The translations under genes were made by a program, and so were the position numbers. From Lachnospiraceae bacterium (GTDB lineage: Bacteria; Bacillota; Clostridia; Lachnospirales; Lachnospiraceae), in assembly GCA_017936785.1 (NCBI GenBank), contig JAGBEV010000013.1, positions 62,001 to 126,000 on the forward strand: a stretch of 64,000 nt of DNA, written 5' to 3'. Each line of letters begins with the position of its first letter. Within the stretch, counting starts at the first letter, position 1. Below, piece by piece: positions 1 to 9,090 of the stretch. The notes beneath the pieces were generated by a model. It saw nothing but the letters and a program-made list of their open reading frames with translations. It had not been told where the DNA came from and did not search any database.

Positions 1-2
1 CA

Positions 3-173
3 CAAGAAGGGCTGCAATTTGTCCAACAGCATATTGACAGTATGTATCATTTGGAAGAACGGGTGTGGAAAGAAATGGAAAAAGAAGAAAAGGAATTGTT
101 AATAGAAATTTCTCAAAAATATAACCGTTTATTAAAGTCAGAATTAGAGAAATATTTAAAAAGAGGAGATTAA
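3..173 (+). CDS. MarR-type transcriptional regulator, C-terminal fragment (5' end outside window)
   Basis: The frame open from the window edge to the TAA at 171-173 encodes about 56 residues, mostly charged and amphipathic helix, ending in LEKYLKRGD. The acidic/leucine pattern resembles the C-terminal dimerisation helix of MarR regulators. The MATE gene starts two bases after this stop, the usual regulator-efflux pump arrangement, so this protein probably controls the pump. Only the tail is visible and no DNA-binding part can be checked, so the family call rests on helix character and context. Confidence 0.5.
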   Translation, partial: QEGLQFVQQHIDSMYHLEERVWKEMEKEEKELLIEISQKYNRLLKSELEKYLKRGD

Positions 174-175
174 CA

Positions 176-1507
176 ATGAACATTCAGTTATCAGAACATT
201 TTACTTATGAAAAATTATTGAGATTTGTTTTCCCTTCTATTATCATGATGATCTTTACTTCCGTTTATAGTGTTGTAGATGGCTTATTTGTTTCTAATTA
301 TGTGGGAAAAATACCTTTTGCGGCGGTTAATTTGATCATGCCGCCGTTAATGATTTTGGGAGCTTTGGGGTTTATGATCGGTACAGGAGGGAGCGCTATA
401 GTTGCCAAGACCCTGGGGGAGGGCAAATCAGAAGAAGCGAAGAGATATTTTTCCATGCTCGTCTATGTAACGGTCATAGGAGGAATTGTTCTGACTGTTA
501 TGGGATTGCTCTGCATCCGGTCTGTTTCCATAGCCTTGGGAGCAGAAGGAGAAATGATAGAATATTGTGTTTTGTATGGAAGGATTCTCTTAATCAGTTT
601 AACAGCCTTTATGCTGCAAAATGTATTTCAAAGTTTCTTTGTAACAGCGGAAAAACCGCAGCTTGGTCTTGCAGTGACCGTTGCAGCAGGCATCAGTAAT
701 ATAATTCTGGATTTTGTTTTTATTGCAGTATTTAAATGGGGATTGGCAGGGGCTGCTATTGCAACATCCATCAGCCAGATGATCGGCGGAATCTTTCCTT
801 TTTTGTATTTCCTGAGAAAGAATGAAACGGCATTACAGTTAGTAAAGACCGGATTAGATAAAAGTATATTGTTTAAAACATGCACCAACGGCTCTTCTGA
901 GTTAGCCAGCAATATTTCCATGTCCCTGGTAAATATGTTGTATAACTATCAGCTGATCAAGGCGGCAGGAGAGGATGGAGTTGCAGCATATGGGGTCATC
1001 ATGTATGTAAACTTTATTTTTATAGCAATATTTCTGGGATATTCCATTGGCAGTGCGCCTATTGTCAGCTATCATTACGGAGCCGGAAATCATTCTGAAT
1101 TAAAGAATCTTTTTCAAAAAAGTCTTATTTTTATTGGCGGGAGCAGTCTGGTCATGACCGTTTTTGCAATTTTATCATCGGGGCTGCTCTCCGGGATATT
1201 TGTAGGCTATGACAGGGAGCTTTATACAATGACCCGCCACGGCTTTTGTTTATTTTCCCTATCATTCCTTGTAAGCGGATGGAATATATTTGCTTCAGCA
1301 TTTTTTACTTCTTTAAATAATGGGATGGTTTCGGCGCTGATTTCTTTTTTAAGAGCTTTTGTATTTCAGATCATAATGGTGCTGCTTTTACCTGCAATCT
1401 GGGGAATAAACGGCATCTGGCTTGCTGCTCTGGCAGCGGAGATGCTGGCATTGGTGGTCACAGTCTATTTTCTGGTAATAAAAAGAAAGACGTATCACTA
1501 TATTTAA
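176..1507 (+). CDS. MATE family multidrug/cation efflux transporter
   Basis: This 443-residue protein is almost entirely hydrophobic, with about twelve membrane segments in two halves, the normal size for the MATE family. The N-terminal stretch (IMMIFTSVYSVVDGLFVSN, about residues 23-41) is the typical first helix, and GTGGSAIVAKTLGEGK (about 64-79) is the glycine-rich loop after the second. MATE proteins export drugs or metabolites using Na+ or H+ gradients; the substrate cannot be told from sequence. GAGGAG lies just upstream, inside the end of the preceding regulator gene, so the two genes are tightly coupled. The gene converges on the radical-SAM gene with only two bases between the stops and no obvious terminator. 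Confidence 0.9.
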   Translation: MNIQLSEHFTYEKLLRFVFPSIIMMIFTSVYSVVDGLFVSNYVGKIPFAAVNLIMPPLMILGALGFMIGTGGSAIVAKTLGEGKSEEAKRYFSMLVYVTVIGGIVLTVMGLLCIRSVSIALGAEGEMIEYCVLYGRILLISLTAFMLQNVFQSFFVTAEKPQLGLAVTVAAGISNIILDFVFIAVFKWGLAGAAIATSISQMIGGIFPFLYFLRKNETALQLVKTGLDKSILFKTCTNGSSELASNISMSLVNMLYNYQLIKAAGEDGVAAYGVIMYVNFIFIAIFLGYSIGSAPIVSYHYGAGNHSELKNLFQKSLIFIGGSSLVMTVFAILSSGLLSGIFVGYDRELYTMTRHGFCLFSLSFLVSGWNIFASAFFTSLNNGMVSALISFLRAFVFQIIMVLLLPAIWGINGIWLAALAAEMLALVVTVYFLVIKRKTYHYI

Positions 1508-1509
1508 GC

Positions 1510-2148
1510 CTATTGTTTATTTCGGATGACATAGGGAAAAACCTCTATATTTTCAAAGCCCATACCTTTTAGTTTTTCTAAGGAGGCGTGAATATGTCTG
1601 TCCTCATTGTATTCCGGTATTTTGGGAACCCGGATCAGGATATGCTCTTGTGATATATGTTGGGAGAGCAGATTCAGGTTGTATAAGGTTTTGTCAATGG
1701 ACATTCCTGTGTAAGCTTTATAAATGGATGGATTTAAGTCCTTAATATCCACAATAAAGTCATCTACGGCATCCAGTATTTTTTCAAGTTGTGTCCTTGG
1801 AACATTTAAGGAGGTCTCTACTGTAAGTGTCCAGTCCGGTCCGCAGATCTGACGAAACTGCTGTATAAAGTCTGCGTGTAAAAGTGATTCTCCGCCCCCA
1901 AAGGTAATGCCGCCTTTAGTAGCCAGAAAATACAGTTCATCAATTTTTACCCGCTCATAGAGAGCTTCAGGTGTCATTTCAGTGCATTTTTCCAGAGTTT
2001 TGGGATTCCAGGCATGAGGATTGATGCAGTAATGACATTTAAGAGGACAGCCGTATGAACCTACTAAGGTAGTCACACCTTTGCCGTCTGTTTTTAGCCG
2101 GTGCCTTGATATGGCAAAAACCGGAAGAAGGGGAGATTTTGTATCCAT
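1510..2148 (-). CDS. Radical SAM protein, glycyl-radical-activase-like
   Basis: A 212-residue enzyme with the radical-SAM cluster motif CPLKCHYC (Cys34, Cys38, Cys41; CX3CX2C), which holds a 4Fe-4S cluster and cleaves S-adenosylmethionine. GGITFGGGES (about residues 79-88) matches the SAM-binding GGE motif, and DDFIVDIKDLN (about 141-151) resembles the family's later strand. Length and motifs are close to glycyl-radical enzyme activases, but no glycyl-radical enzyme is nearby and the ferredoxin-like insert of larger activases is absent. Instead it lies 26 bases downstream of a small Cys-rich gene on the same strand, which may be its substrate or partner (inference). Its substrate is unknown. 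Confidence 0.8.
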   Translation of the reverse strand: MDTKSPLLPVFAISRHRLKTDGKGVTTLVGSYGCPLKCHYCINPHAWNPKTLEKCTEMTPEALYERVKIDELYFLATKGGITFGGGESLLHADFIQQFRQICGPDWTLTVETSLNVPRTQLEKILDAVDDFIVDIKDLNPSIYKAYTGMSIDKTLYNLNLLSQHISQEHILIRVPKIPEYNEDRHIHASLEKLKGMGFENIEVFPYVIRNKQ

Positions 2149-2174
2149 ATGATAAACCTTTCCCTGTAAACAGG

Positions 2175-2615
2175 CTACTCTATTGCAATGTCACCCGCAA
2201 GAACATCAGTTTCAGATGATGGCTCTTCCGGTTCTGTGGTTTCTGACTGGTCGGTGTCATAAGGGATGGGGCATTGTTCTGTTTCCACGGGTTCTTCTAT
2301 GTATTCCATGTCTCCGGACAGCTCATCGGTTTCTTCTCCGATCATGTTATTATTAGTATCAATATCCTTTGAAGTGCAGGCAGTAAGTGCGGCACAGGTT
2401 CCCATAGAAATGCCGGCTATAGCAACAACCTTGCCTAAATTCTGTCTAATGGCAAGCTCCCGTTCCAAATATCTGAGCTCAGATTCACACTTGGGACAGG
2501 TTCCCTTGCAGTCTCCTTTATGTGAACATTGAGATACCACATAGGGAATATCATTTTCTTCTGCGATCTGCCTGCGGATTTCTTTTAATATCTTACATTT
2601 TTCTTTTCCCTTCAT
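2175..2615 (-). CDS. Small Cys-rich protein of unknown function, paired with radical SAM enzyme
   Basis: This 146-residue protein opens with a charged helix, then a cysteine cluster at Cys30, Cys36, Cys40 and Cys43 (CX5CX3CX2C, ending CPKC), suited to binding zinc or an Fe-S cluster. A short hydrophobic glycine/alanine segment follows at about residues 61-80 (GKVVAIAGISMGT...ALTAC), ending in a lipobox-like LTAC that lies too deep for a normal lipoprotein signal. The last 60 residues are strongly acidic, rich in Glu, Thr and Pro. A GGAGG site precedes the ATG. The order is this gene, then the radical-SAM gene, in one probable transcript. It could be a peptide substrate, a scaffold or a metal-binding adaptor; I do not recognise a defined function. 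Confidence 0.65.
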   Translation of the reverse strand: MKGKEKCKILKEIRRQIAEENDIPYVVSQCSHKGDCKGTCPKCESELRYLERELAIRQNLGKVVAIAGISMGTCAALTACTSKDIDTNNNMIGEETDELSGDMEYIEEPVETEQCPIPYDTDQSETTEPEEPSSETDVLAGDIAIE

Positions 2616-2693
2616 AAAAATATCCTCCGTTTCTATTATTTTAATATAGATACGAAGGATATAAAATGAATTTATGGTAAAATACAGTAATTT

Positions 2694-3779
2694 TTATTCT
2701 GTGAATTTCTTTGCCTGTTCGTCCAGATAGTCCTGATCATCAAAGTAGTTAATGCGCATGGACTGTTTTACACGGTTTAAGGTTGCAGCAGCTTTTGCTT
2801 CTGCCTTGATGCTGCCCTGTTTCAGTATTTCCAATATGGCAGGAATATCTTTTTCATATTCTTTTCTGCGTTCCCGGATGGGTGTCAGCACATCCTCCAT
2901 TACAGCATACAAGAATTTCTTAACCTTAACATCGCCTAAACCGCCCCGGGTGTAGTGGTCTTTTAAAGCCTGAAGGTTTTCGTATTCCGGCAGGAATTTT
3001 TGGAAATGTTCATCTGTAGCAAAAGCTTCCAGATAAATAAATACAGGATTGCCTTCTACCTGACCGGGATCATCTACCCGTAAATGGTTAGGGTCGGTAA
3101 ACATGCCCATGATCTTCTTGCGGACCTCTTCAGAGGAATCGGACAGGTAAATACAGTTATTTAAGGATTTGCTCATTTTTGCCTTGCCGTCTGTGCCGGG
3201 AAGACGCATACAATATTTGTTTTCCGGCAATAAGATCTGGGGTTCTACCAGAGTATCGCCATAAACATAATTAAATCTGCGCACGATTTCCTTTGCCTGC
3301 TCTAGCATTGGTTCCTGATCTTCCCCTACAGGAACGGTAGTTGCGTCAAAAGCAGTGATATCTGCAGCCTGGCTGATGGGATAAGTAAAGAATCCTACAG
3401 GAATGCTGTTATGGAAATCCCTTAACTGAATTTCAGATTTTACGGTAGGGTTGCGCTGTAATCTTGCAACAGTGACCAGATTCATATAATAAAAGGTAAG
3501 CTCTGTAAGCTGGGGAACCTGGGACTGGATAAATAAAGTGGATTTGGAAGGGTCCAACCCACAGGATAAATAATCCAATGCTACTTCAATAATATTCTGG
3601 CGAACCTTTTCCGGGTTGTCCGCATTATCGGTTAAAGCCTGTGCGTCTGCGATCATGATATAGATCTCATCATAATCACCGCTGTTTTGTAATTCTACAC
3701 GTCTTCTTAAAGAACCAACATAGTGACCAACATGAAGTCTTCCCGTAGGACGGTCACCAGTCAGGATAATTTTTGCCAT
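2694..3779 (-). CDS. trpS: Tryptophanyl-tRNA synthetase
   Basis: This is a class I aminoacyl-tRNA synthetase that charges tRNA-Trp with tryptophan in the cytoplasm. The HIGH-type motif reads HVGH at residues 16-19 after TGDRPTGRL, and the KMSKS loop is intact near residue 203 ([11 protein letters not shown]). At 361 residues it is slightly longer than the common 330-residue form, with a charged C-terminal extension. AAGGAGG lies ahead of the ATG. I saw no T-box in the upstream bases (about 3780-3900), unlike tyrS at the other end of the window. The gene stands alone, divergent from the TetR gene. Confidence 0.96.
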   Translation of the reverse strand: MAKIILTGDRPTGRLHVGHYVGSLRRRVELQNSGDYDEIYIMIADAQALTDNADNPEKVRQNIIEVALDYLSCGLDPSKSTLFIQSQVPQLTELTFYYMNLVTVARLQRNPTVKSEIQLRDFHNSIPVGFFTYPISQAADITAFDATTVPVGEDQEPMLEQAKEIVRRFNYVYGDTLVEPQILLPENKYCMRLPGTDGKAKMSKSLNNCIYLSDSSEEVRKKIMGMFTDPNHLRVDDPGQVEGNPVFIYLEAFATDEHFQKFLPEYENLQALKDHYTRGGLGDVKVKKFLYAVMEDVLTPIRERRKEYEKDIPAILEILKQGSIKAEAKAAATLNRVKQSMRINYFDDQDYLDEQAKKFTE

Positions 3780-3897
3780 AATAAATGCCTCCTTGATTTC
3801 TGTATTCTATTGTATCGGAAATAAAATCATTGGTCAATGTAATTCATAGTCAATATAAAGATTCTGTTAATTCTATATAAAATATGAAGTTTTTTTC

Positions 3898-3926
3898 TTG
3901 ACAAGAAAAAGCAACAAGAACATAAT
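3898..3926 (+). promoter_or_regulatory. Probable sigma-A promoter of the TetR-RND operon
   Basis: TTGACA at 3898-3903 and CATAAT at 3921-3926 are separated by 17 bases. The -10 box abuts and overlaps the palindrome at 3924-3961, so a repressor bound there would block initiation. Confidence 0.7.
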
Positions 3927-3961
3927 GATGACGGGTTGTCACATGACAGCCTGTCATTATT
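3924..3961. promoter_or_regulatory. 38-bp imperfect palindrome, probable TetR operator
   Basis: Fifteen of nineteen positions pair across a dyad centred at 3942/3943. The core arms are TGTCA and TGACA, and outer arms ATGAC and GTCAT repeat the same half-site. It overlaps the -10 box and lies 44 bases upstream of the TetR start codon. The size and the nested half-sites would fit one or two TetR dimers; autoregulation is inferred. Confidence 0.75.
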
Positions 3962-4005
3962 GAACATTTTTATCAATAAGAGTGTTTTGGGAAGGAGGAA
4001 GCAAG

Positions 4006-4632
4006 ATGCCCTCAGAACGTTTTTTAAATTTGCCGGAGGAGAAGAAAAAAAGGATTATCAAAGCATCTTTAAAGGAATTTTCCAGAGTATCCTATGATGA
4101 GATTTCCATTAACCGGATCATTCAGGATGCGGAAATTCCAAGAGGAAGCTTTTATCAATATTTTGAAGATAAAAAGGACTTACAGACCTTTTTACTGGAA
4201 GGATTTCGAGATTGCATGGAATCAAAGATCAAAATTTATCTTGATGAGGAAAAAGGTGATTTATTTTGTTTCTTTAAGGATGCATTGGAAGAAATCGTAA
4301 AGGTTGGTATGAATGAGGAATATAAAGGTGTTTGTAAAAATGTTTTTTCTCATTTAAAATATGCAGGTCCCTGTAATGGAGAGGAAATCTTTGCCGAGGA
4401 CAGCCGGCGACTGTTTGCAGAGATCAAAGAAAAAATAAAAGAAACATATTACAAGAACTATTCTATGGAAGAAATCACTCTGATATGGGAAATATTATTT
4501 CAATTAGTCAAGGAAGCCATTGTCAGGATCTTTTTGCTGGAAGAGCCGGAAGATCAGGTCGTAGAGAAATATCATAAAAAAATAGCAATCATAGAAGCAG
4601 GAATGAAAGTAAAGGAGACAAAAAATGCCTAA
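4006..4632 (+). CDS. TetR/AcrR family transcriptional regulator
   Basis: This 208-residue one-component repressor has an N-terminal helix-turn-helix at about residues 8-55, including ISINRIIQDAEIPRGSFYQYF, the recognition-helix signature of the family. The rest is the usual variable helical ligand-binding and dimerisation domain. I chose the ATG at 4006 because GGAAGGAGG lies seven to ten bases ahead of it; a GTG at 3982 would be in frame but has no site. Its stop overlaps the start of the RND pump by eight bases, so the pair is one operon, and the palindrome upstream is its likely operator. The inducer is unknown. Confidence 0.93.
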   Translation: MPSERFLNLPEEKKKRIIKASLKEFSRVSYDEISINRIIQDAEIPRGSFYQYFEDKKDLQTFLLEGFRDCMESKIKIYLDEEKGDLFCFFKDALEEIVKVGMNEEYKGVCKNVFSHLKYAGPCNGEEIFAEDSRRLFAEIKEKIKETYYKNYSMEEITLIWEILFQLVKEAIVRIFLLEEPEDQVVEKYHKKIAIIEAGMKVKETKNA

Positions 4633-7600
4633 ATTTAGTGTTAAGAAACCTTTTACCGTTTTCGTGGCGATGGTGGCGATCCTGGTGCTGGGAGTGGTAG
4701 CATATACCAGGATGACACCGGATCTGATGCCAAACATGGACTTGCCTTATGTTTTGGTGATCACTACATATCCTGGAGCTACGCCGGAGAAAGTGGAAAC
4801 GACGGTAACAAGACCTTTAGAGCAGTCATTTGCTACATTGGATAAGATCAAATCCATCAATTCCACATCCAATGAAAATTATTCTTTGATCACATTGGAA
4901 TTCAGTGAAGATGTCAATCTGGATACCATATCAGTGGATATTTTGCAAAATGTGGATCAGATTTCCGGCAGCTGGGATGATATGGTGGGAACGCCGTATA
5001 TTCTGAAGATCAATCCCAGTATGCTTCCGGTAGCAGTTACGGCAGTGGGAATGGAAGGAATGGATACCGCAGAGCTTTCCACTTTTATTGATGAAGAGAT
5101 CCTGCCCAAATTGGAAGGTATCGAAGGTGTGGCAAGTATAGATGCTTCGGGGCTGGTGGATACCCGGATCAATGTGGTGATCAATCAGGATAAAATAGAT
5201 GCTGTTAATGAAAAAATTTCTGCCGCTTTAGATGATCAGTTTGCAGAGGCACAAGCGGAACTGGATGACGGACAGGCGGAGATCGCAGACGGAAAAGCCG
5301 GTATTACATCCGGTAAAAGAGAATTGTCTGACGGAAAAGAAACCTTATCTTCGGAAATGGCAGAGGCACAGGCGAAGATTACTTCCGGCAGTACGGAATT
5401 GCTGGAAACAAAATTAAAGCTGGAAGATCAGTTAGAACAGTTAAAAGAAAAAAAGACAGAGCTGGAAAAGAGCAAGGCAACTCTTACAGAGCTGCAAAAC
5501 AGTATTACCCAGGCAGAAACTGCAAAAACACAGCTGGAAACAGGCATCGCAGGACTGCAGCAGGTACAGGGAGCTCTTGCACAGTTGGACAGCGCCCAGG
5601 CAGCGTTTGATGCCCGGATTGCTCAGATCAATGCAGATACCACTTTAACCGAGGAGCAGAAGGCAGCTGCCATTGCGGCTATTACTTCCAGTGAGGAATA
5701 TTTACAGATTCAGGCTTCTTATGCGGCGATTGACGCACAGCTGGCAGCATTGGGTGCATCCAGAGATTCGGTTGCGGCTATGATCGCCGCATATCAGGGA
5801 CAATTGGATCAGATAAATGCCGGCCTTGAGACGATTGATTCCAAATTGGCAGAACAGGGACTTTCCAGAGATGGCGTTGCTTCCTCTATAACGGAGATCG
5901 ATAATGGATTAGTTCAGATCAATGATGGAATTGCCAAGCTGGAAGGCGGACTGGCGCAGATTGCGGCTGGCAGCATTCAGTTAAGCGAAGCCCAAAAAAT
6001 GCTGGATGAGCAGAAAACTCTTGGAATTCTCCAGTTAAGTGAGGCAACCACACAGCTTTTGCTGGGAGAATCCCAGTTAGAATCTGCATCTGCTGCACTG
6101 GATGATGGCGTAGAACAGTTTGAGGATGCCAAAGAGGCGGCTTATAAACAGGCGGATATGAACAATATCATTACCATGGACATGGTTTCCAATATTCTTA
6201 TGGCGCAAAATTTTGCTATGCCCGCCGGATATGTTCAGGAGGAAGGTATTGACTATATGGTAAATGTGGGAGATACCATTACCAGTGAAGAAGAAATTGC
6301 CGGATTATTATTGATGGATATGGGTATAGACGGTGTAGATCCTATTTATTTAACAGATGTTGCCGATGTATTTATTTCCGACAATTCAGCAGATGTATAT
6401 GCTAATATCGATGGGACCAACGGCGTCATGCTTTCCTTTACAAAGCAGTCCACCTATGCTACGGCAACAGTTTCTGACAGCATTCAGGAGAAGCTGGAAG
6501 AGTTATCCGGAGAATATGAGGGCTTCCACTATTCTACCATGATGGATCAGGGTGATTATATTTACATGATCATCAATTCCATTTTGCAAAGTCTTTTGCT
6601 GGGAGCGTTGTTTGCCATTATTATCCTGTTTGTTTTCTTAAAGGATATAAAACCTACCTTTATTACATTGTGCAGTATTCCCATCAGTGTAATTTTTGCC
6701 ATTGTATTGATGTACTTTTCAGGCGTGACCATCAATATGATATCCCTGTCGGGTCTGGCGATCGCAGTAGGTATGCTGGTGGATAACTCAGTTGTAGTAA
6801 TAGAAAATACCTACCGGCTGATCAATAAAGGTGAAAGTGCCCTGAAGGCAGCAGTTGCCGGGGCTTCCCAGGTAGCGGGAGCCATAGCTTCTTCCACATT
6901 AACAACTATTTGTGTATTTATGCCGATCGTATTTGTAGAAGGACTGACAAAACAGCTCTTTACGGATCTGGCGCTGACCATTGCATATTCCCTTATAGCC
7001 AGCCTGATCATTGCATTGACGCTGGTTCCGGCAATGGCATCGGGATTGTTGAAAAATGTAAAAGAAAAACCCCATAAATTTATGGATAAGATGACTGACG
7101 GTTATGTGAAGCTTGTCAGAAAGGCATTGAAACATAAATGGATTACTCTTGGCTTTGCTCTTTTCATGCTGGTATTCAGCACGGTCATTACCTTATCAAG
7201 AGGATTTATCTTCATGCCAAATATGTCCTCCAATCAAATGTCCGCCACCATTGTTATGCCCGAAGATGCTACCTTTGAAGAGCTTCGGGAGGCATCGGAC
7301 AATGTAGTAAATGATGTAAAGGAAATGAACGGTGTTGTCAGCGTGGGAGCCATGGCAGAAAGTGAAAGCAGTGCCAGTGCCATGATGGGCAGCGGTTCCG
7401 AGGGACTGAGTACAACCTTATATGTAATGCTTACGGAAGAGGAAAAAACAGATACAAACCGTCTGGCGGCAGATATTTCCGCATTGGGTGACAAGTACGG
7501 CTGTACTGTGGAAGCTTCCGGTGACGGCGGCATGAGCACAATGATGGCGATGATGGGTGGAGAAGGTGTTACCATTCACCTGTATGGTGAGGATCTGGAA

Positions 7601-8677
7601 GCCATGCAGGAAACCGCTAAAAGTATTGCCAAGGTAGTAGAAGGCGTAGAGGGAACTGCCAATGTTTCCGATGGACTGGATGATACCAGCCCTGCCATTA
7701 AAGTAACAGTTGATAAGGAAAAAGCCATGAAGGAGGGATTGACTGTAGCCCAGATCTATCAGGAGCTGGCAGGAAATCTTTCTACAGAAAAAACGGCAAC
7801 CTCCATTACTATGGAAGGAACCGGTTATGATGTCGTTGTGAAAAAAGGTGAAGATCTGGAAACTTCCCGGAAGGATATTGAAGATTATACCTTTACCATA
7901 ACCGACAGAGAAGGGGAAGAAAAAGAAGTCAGATTAAAGGATATTGCAGAAATTACGGAAACAGAATCCCTGCAGGCAATCAACAGGTCGGACCAGAAGA
8001 GATACATTGATATTACGGCTGAACTGGAGGATGGTTATAATGTTACCCTGGTAACAGATGATGTAAAAAAAGCTCTCAGCCAATATCAGCTTCCTGCGGG
8101 AATGACATTGGAATTTGAAGGACAGAACGAATCCATTATGGAAGCAATGGAGGATCTGGTCATGATGATCCTTCTGGGTATTGTTCTGGTATATCTGGTA
8201 ATGGTTGCCCAGTTCCAGTCCTTAAAATCACCGTTTATTGTCCTCTTTACCATACCATTGGCATTTACAGGCGGTTTCCTGGGATTATTCCTTACGGGAA
8301 TGGAGGTCAGCGTAGTTTCCATGATGGGCTTTGTCATGTTGTGCGGTATCATTGTCAATAATGGTATCGTCCTGGTTGACTTTGTAAATCAGCTTAGGGC
8401 CGAAGGTATGGATAAAACGGAAGCCCTGGTTGAAGCGGGAAGAACGCGTATGCGTCCAATTCTTATGACCACCATTACCACGATCCTGGGATTGTTGATC
8501 ATGGCTTTGGGGCTGGATTCGGGAAGTGAAATGATGCAGCCGGTTGCTATTGTATGTATCGGCGGTCTGACCTATGCAACCCTGATGACCCTGTTTGTAG
8601 TACCTGTTTTATACGATATGCTCAACAGGAAAGAAATGCGTGTAGTAAAAGATGAGGATCTGATCGTAGAAGAATAA
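4625..8677 (+). CDS. RND superfamily efflux transporter with a large coiled-coil insertion
   Basis: A 1350-residue RND (AcrB/HAE1-like) permease. One membrane helix at about residues 13-30 is followed by the first extracytoplasmic domain, then helix clusters at about 655-810 and 1175-1335. The proton-relay region reads GMLVDNSVVVIEN, with Asp720. Ordinary family members have about 1050 residues; the excess is an Ala/Glu/Gln-rich segment at about 200-515, with repeats such as LDDGQAEIADGKAGI, predicted to form long coiled coils. Gram-positive cells have no outer membrane channel, so the insertion may reach through the cell wall instead (inference). It is translationally coupled to the upstream TetR gene and followed by a good terminator. 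Confidence 0.92.
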   Translation: MPKFSVKKPFTVFVAMVAILVLGVVAYTRMTPDLMPNMDLPYVLVITTYPGATPEKVETTVTRPLEQSFATLDKIKSINSTSNENYSLITLEFSEDVNLDTISVDILQNVDQISGSWDDMVGTPYILKINPSMLPVAVTAVGMEGMDTAELSTFIDEEILPKLEGIEGVASIDASGLVDTRINVVINQDKIDAVNEKISAALDDQFAEAQAELDDGQAEIADGKAGITSGKRELSDGKETLSSEMAEAQAKITSGSTELLETKLKLEDQLEQLKEKKTELEKSKATLTELQNSITQAETAKTQLETGIAGLQQVQGALAQLDSAQAAFDARIAQINADTTLTEEQKAAAIAAITSSEEYLQIQASYAAIDAQLAALGASRDSVAAMIAAYQGQLDQINAGLETIDSKLAEQGLSRDGVASSITEIDNGLVQINDGIAKLEGGLAQIAAGSIQLSEAQKMLDEQKTLGILQLSEATTQLLLGESQLESASAALDDGVEQFEDAKEAAYKQADMNNIITMDMVSNILMAQNFAMPAGYVQEEGIDYMVNVGDTITSEEEIAGLLLMDMGIDGVDPIYLTDVADVFISDNSADVYANIDGTNGVMLSFTKQSTYATATVSDSIQEKLEELSGEYEGFHYSTMMDQGDYIYMIINSILQSLLLGALFAIIILFVFLKDIKPTFITLCSIPISVIFAIVLMYFSGVTINMISLSGLAIAVGMLVDNSVVVIENTYRLINKGESALKAAVAGASQVAGAIASSTLTTICVFMPIVFVEGLTKQLFTDLALTIAYSLIASLIIALTLVPAMASGLLKNVKEKPHKFMDKMTDGYVKLVRKALKHKWITLGFALFMLVFSTVITLSRGFIFMPNMSSNQMSATIVMPEDATFEELREASDNVVNDVKEMNGVVSVGAMAESESSASAMMGSGSEGLSTTLYVMLTEEEKTDTNRLAADISALGDKYGCTVEASGDGGMSTMMAMMGGEGVTIHLYGEDLEAMQETAKSIAKVVEGVEGTANVSDGLDDTSPAIKVTVDKEKAMKEGLTVAQIYQELAGNLSTEKTATSITMEGTGYDVVVKKGEDLETSRKDIEDYTFTITDREGEEKEVRLKDIAEITETESLQAINRSDQKRYIDITAELEDGYNVTLVTDDVKKALSQYQLPAGMTLEFEGQNESIMEAMEDLVMMILLGIVLVYLVMVAQFQSLKSPFIVLFTIPLAFTGGFLGLFLTGMEVSVVSMMGFVMLCGIIVNNGIVLVDFVNQLRAEGMDKTEALVEAGRTRMRPILMTTITTILGLLIMALGLDSGSEMMQPVAIVCIGGLTYATLMTLFVVPVLYDMLNRKEMRVVKDEDLIVEE

Positions 8678-8683
8678 ATGATG

Positions 8684-8727
8684 AACCTCCGGTTGTCTTT
8701 TAGAAGATGCCGGGGGTTTGATTTTTT
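8684..8727 (+). terminator. Rho-independent terminator after the RND gene
   Basis: AACCTCCGG at 8684-8692 pairs with CCGGGGGTT at 8710-8718 with one G-U pair, followed by GATTTTTT. It closes the TetR-RND operon. Confidence 0.85.
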
Positions 8728-8794
8728 AAGATGAAGTATTCCATAACTGTAATATTAGTTGTATCTCCATTCAATATCTGTTAAAATTTAAATA

Positions 8795-8945
8795 ATATTT
8801 GACATTATGGAATAGGTATCATTCTCTGCCTTTTTAGTAAGGAACGTGGAATTGGGTGAGATGCCCAGCGAGTCGGTCACTGTGATCTTTTCGATTATGA
8901 AAGGTAAGTCAGATACACGGGAGATGATAGTGTGACTGCCGTAAC
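8795..8945 (+). ncRNA. Cobalamin (adenosylcobalamin-type) riboswitch
   Basis: The region shows the conserved blocks in order: an AATAGGTA start, a GGAACGTGG...GGGTGAGATGCCC hairpin equivalent to the family's GGTGNNANNCC element, GTCGGTCACTGTGA matching the CCGCCACTGT block, and AAGTCAGATAC at 8906-8916, the B12 box. A terminator lies directly downstream and the first gene makes a tetrapyrrole, both as expected. The RNA should switch off hemC and the following genes when cobalamin is plentiful. The exact ends are approximate. Confidence 0.85.
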
Positions 8946-8948
8946 CGG

Positions 8949-9003
8949 AAACACGTTTCATAGTCTTCAAAAAAGAAGGCTTTTATTGAACGTGTTCTTT
9001 TTA
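8949..9003 (+). terminator. Riboswitch-controlled attenuator terminator
   Basis: AACACGTT at 8950-8957 pairs with AACGTGTT at 8989-8996, with a nested AGTCTTC/GAAGGCT hairpin inside the loop, followed by CTTTTT. It lies between the cobalamin riboswitch and hemC and is the likely expression platform. Confidence 0.8.
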
Positions 9004-9090
9004 GGAATACGTTTTTTTAATGCTATGAAACTGGCAGATATGAACATGAATAAACAAGTAAATATGAATACAGATGTAGAAGAGGATCAG

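Noticed and set aside
8932-9090. N-terminal extension of hemC
   Set aside because: The open frame passes through the riboswitch terminator; homology starts at YRIGTRGSKLA and AGAGGA precedes ATG 9091.
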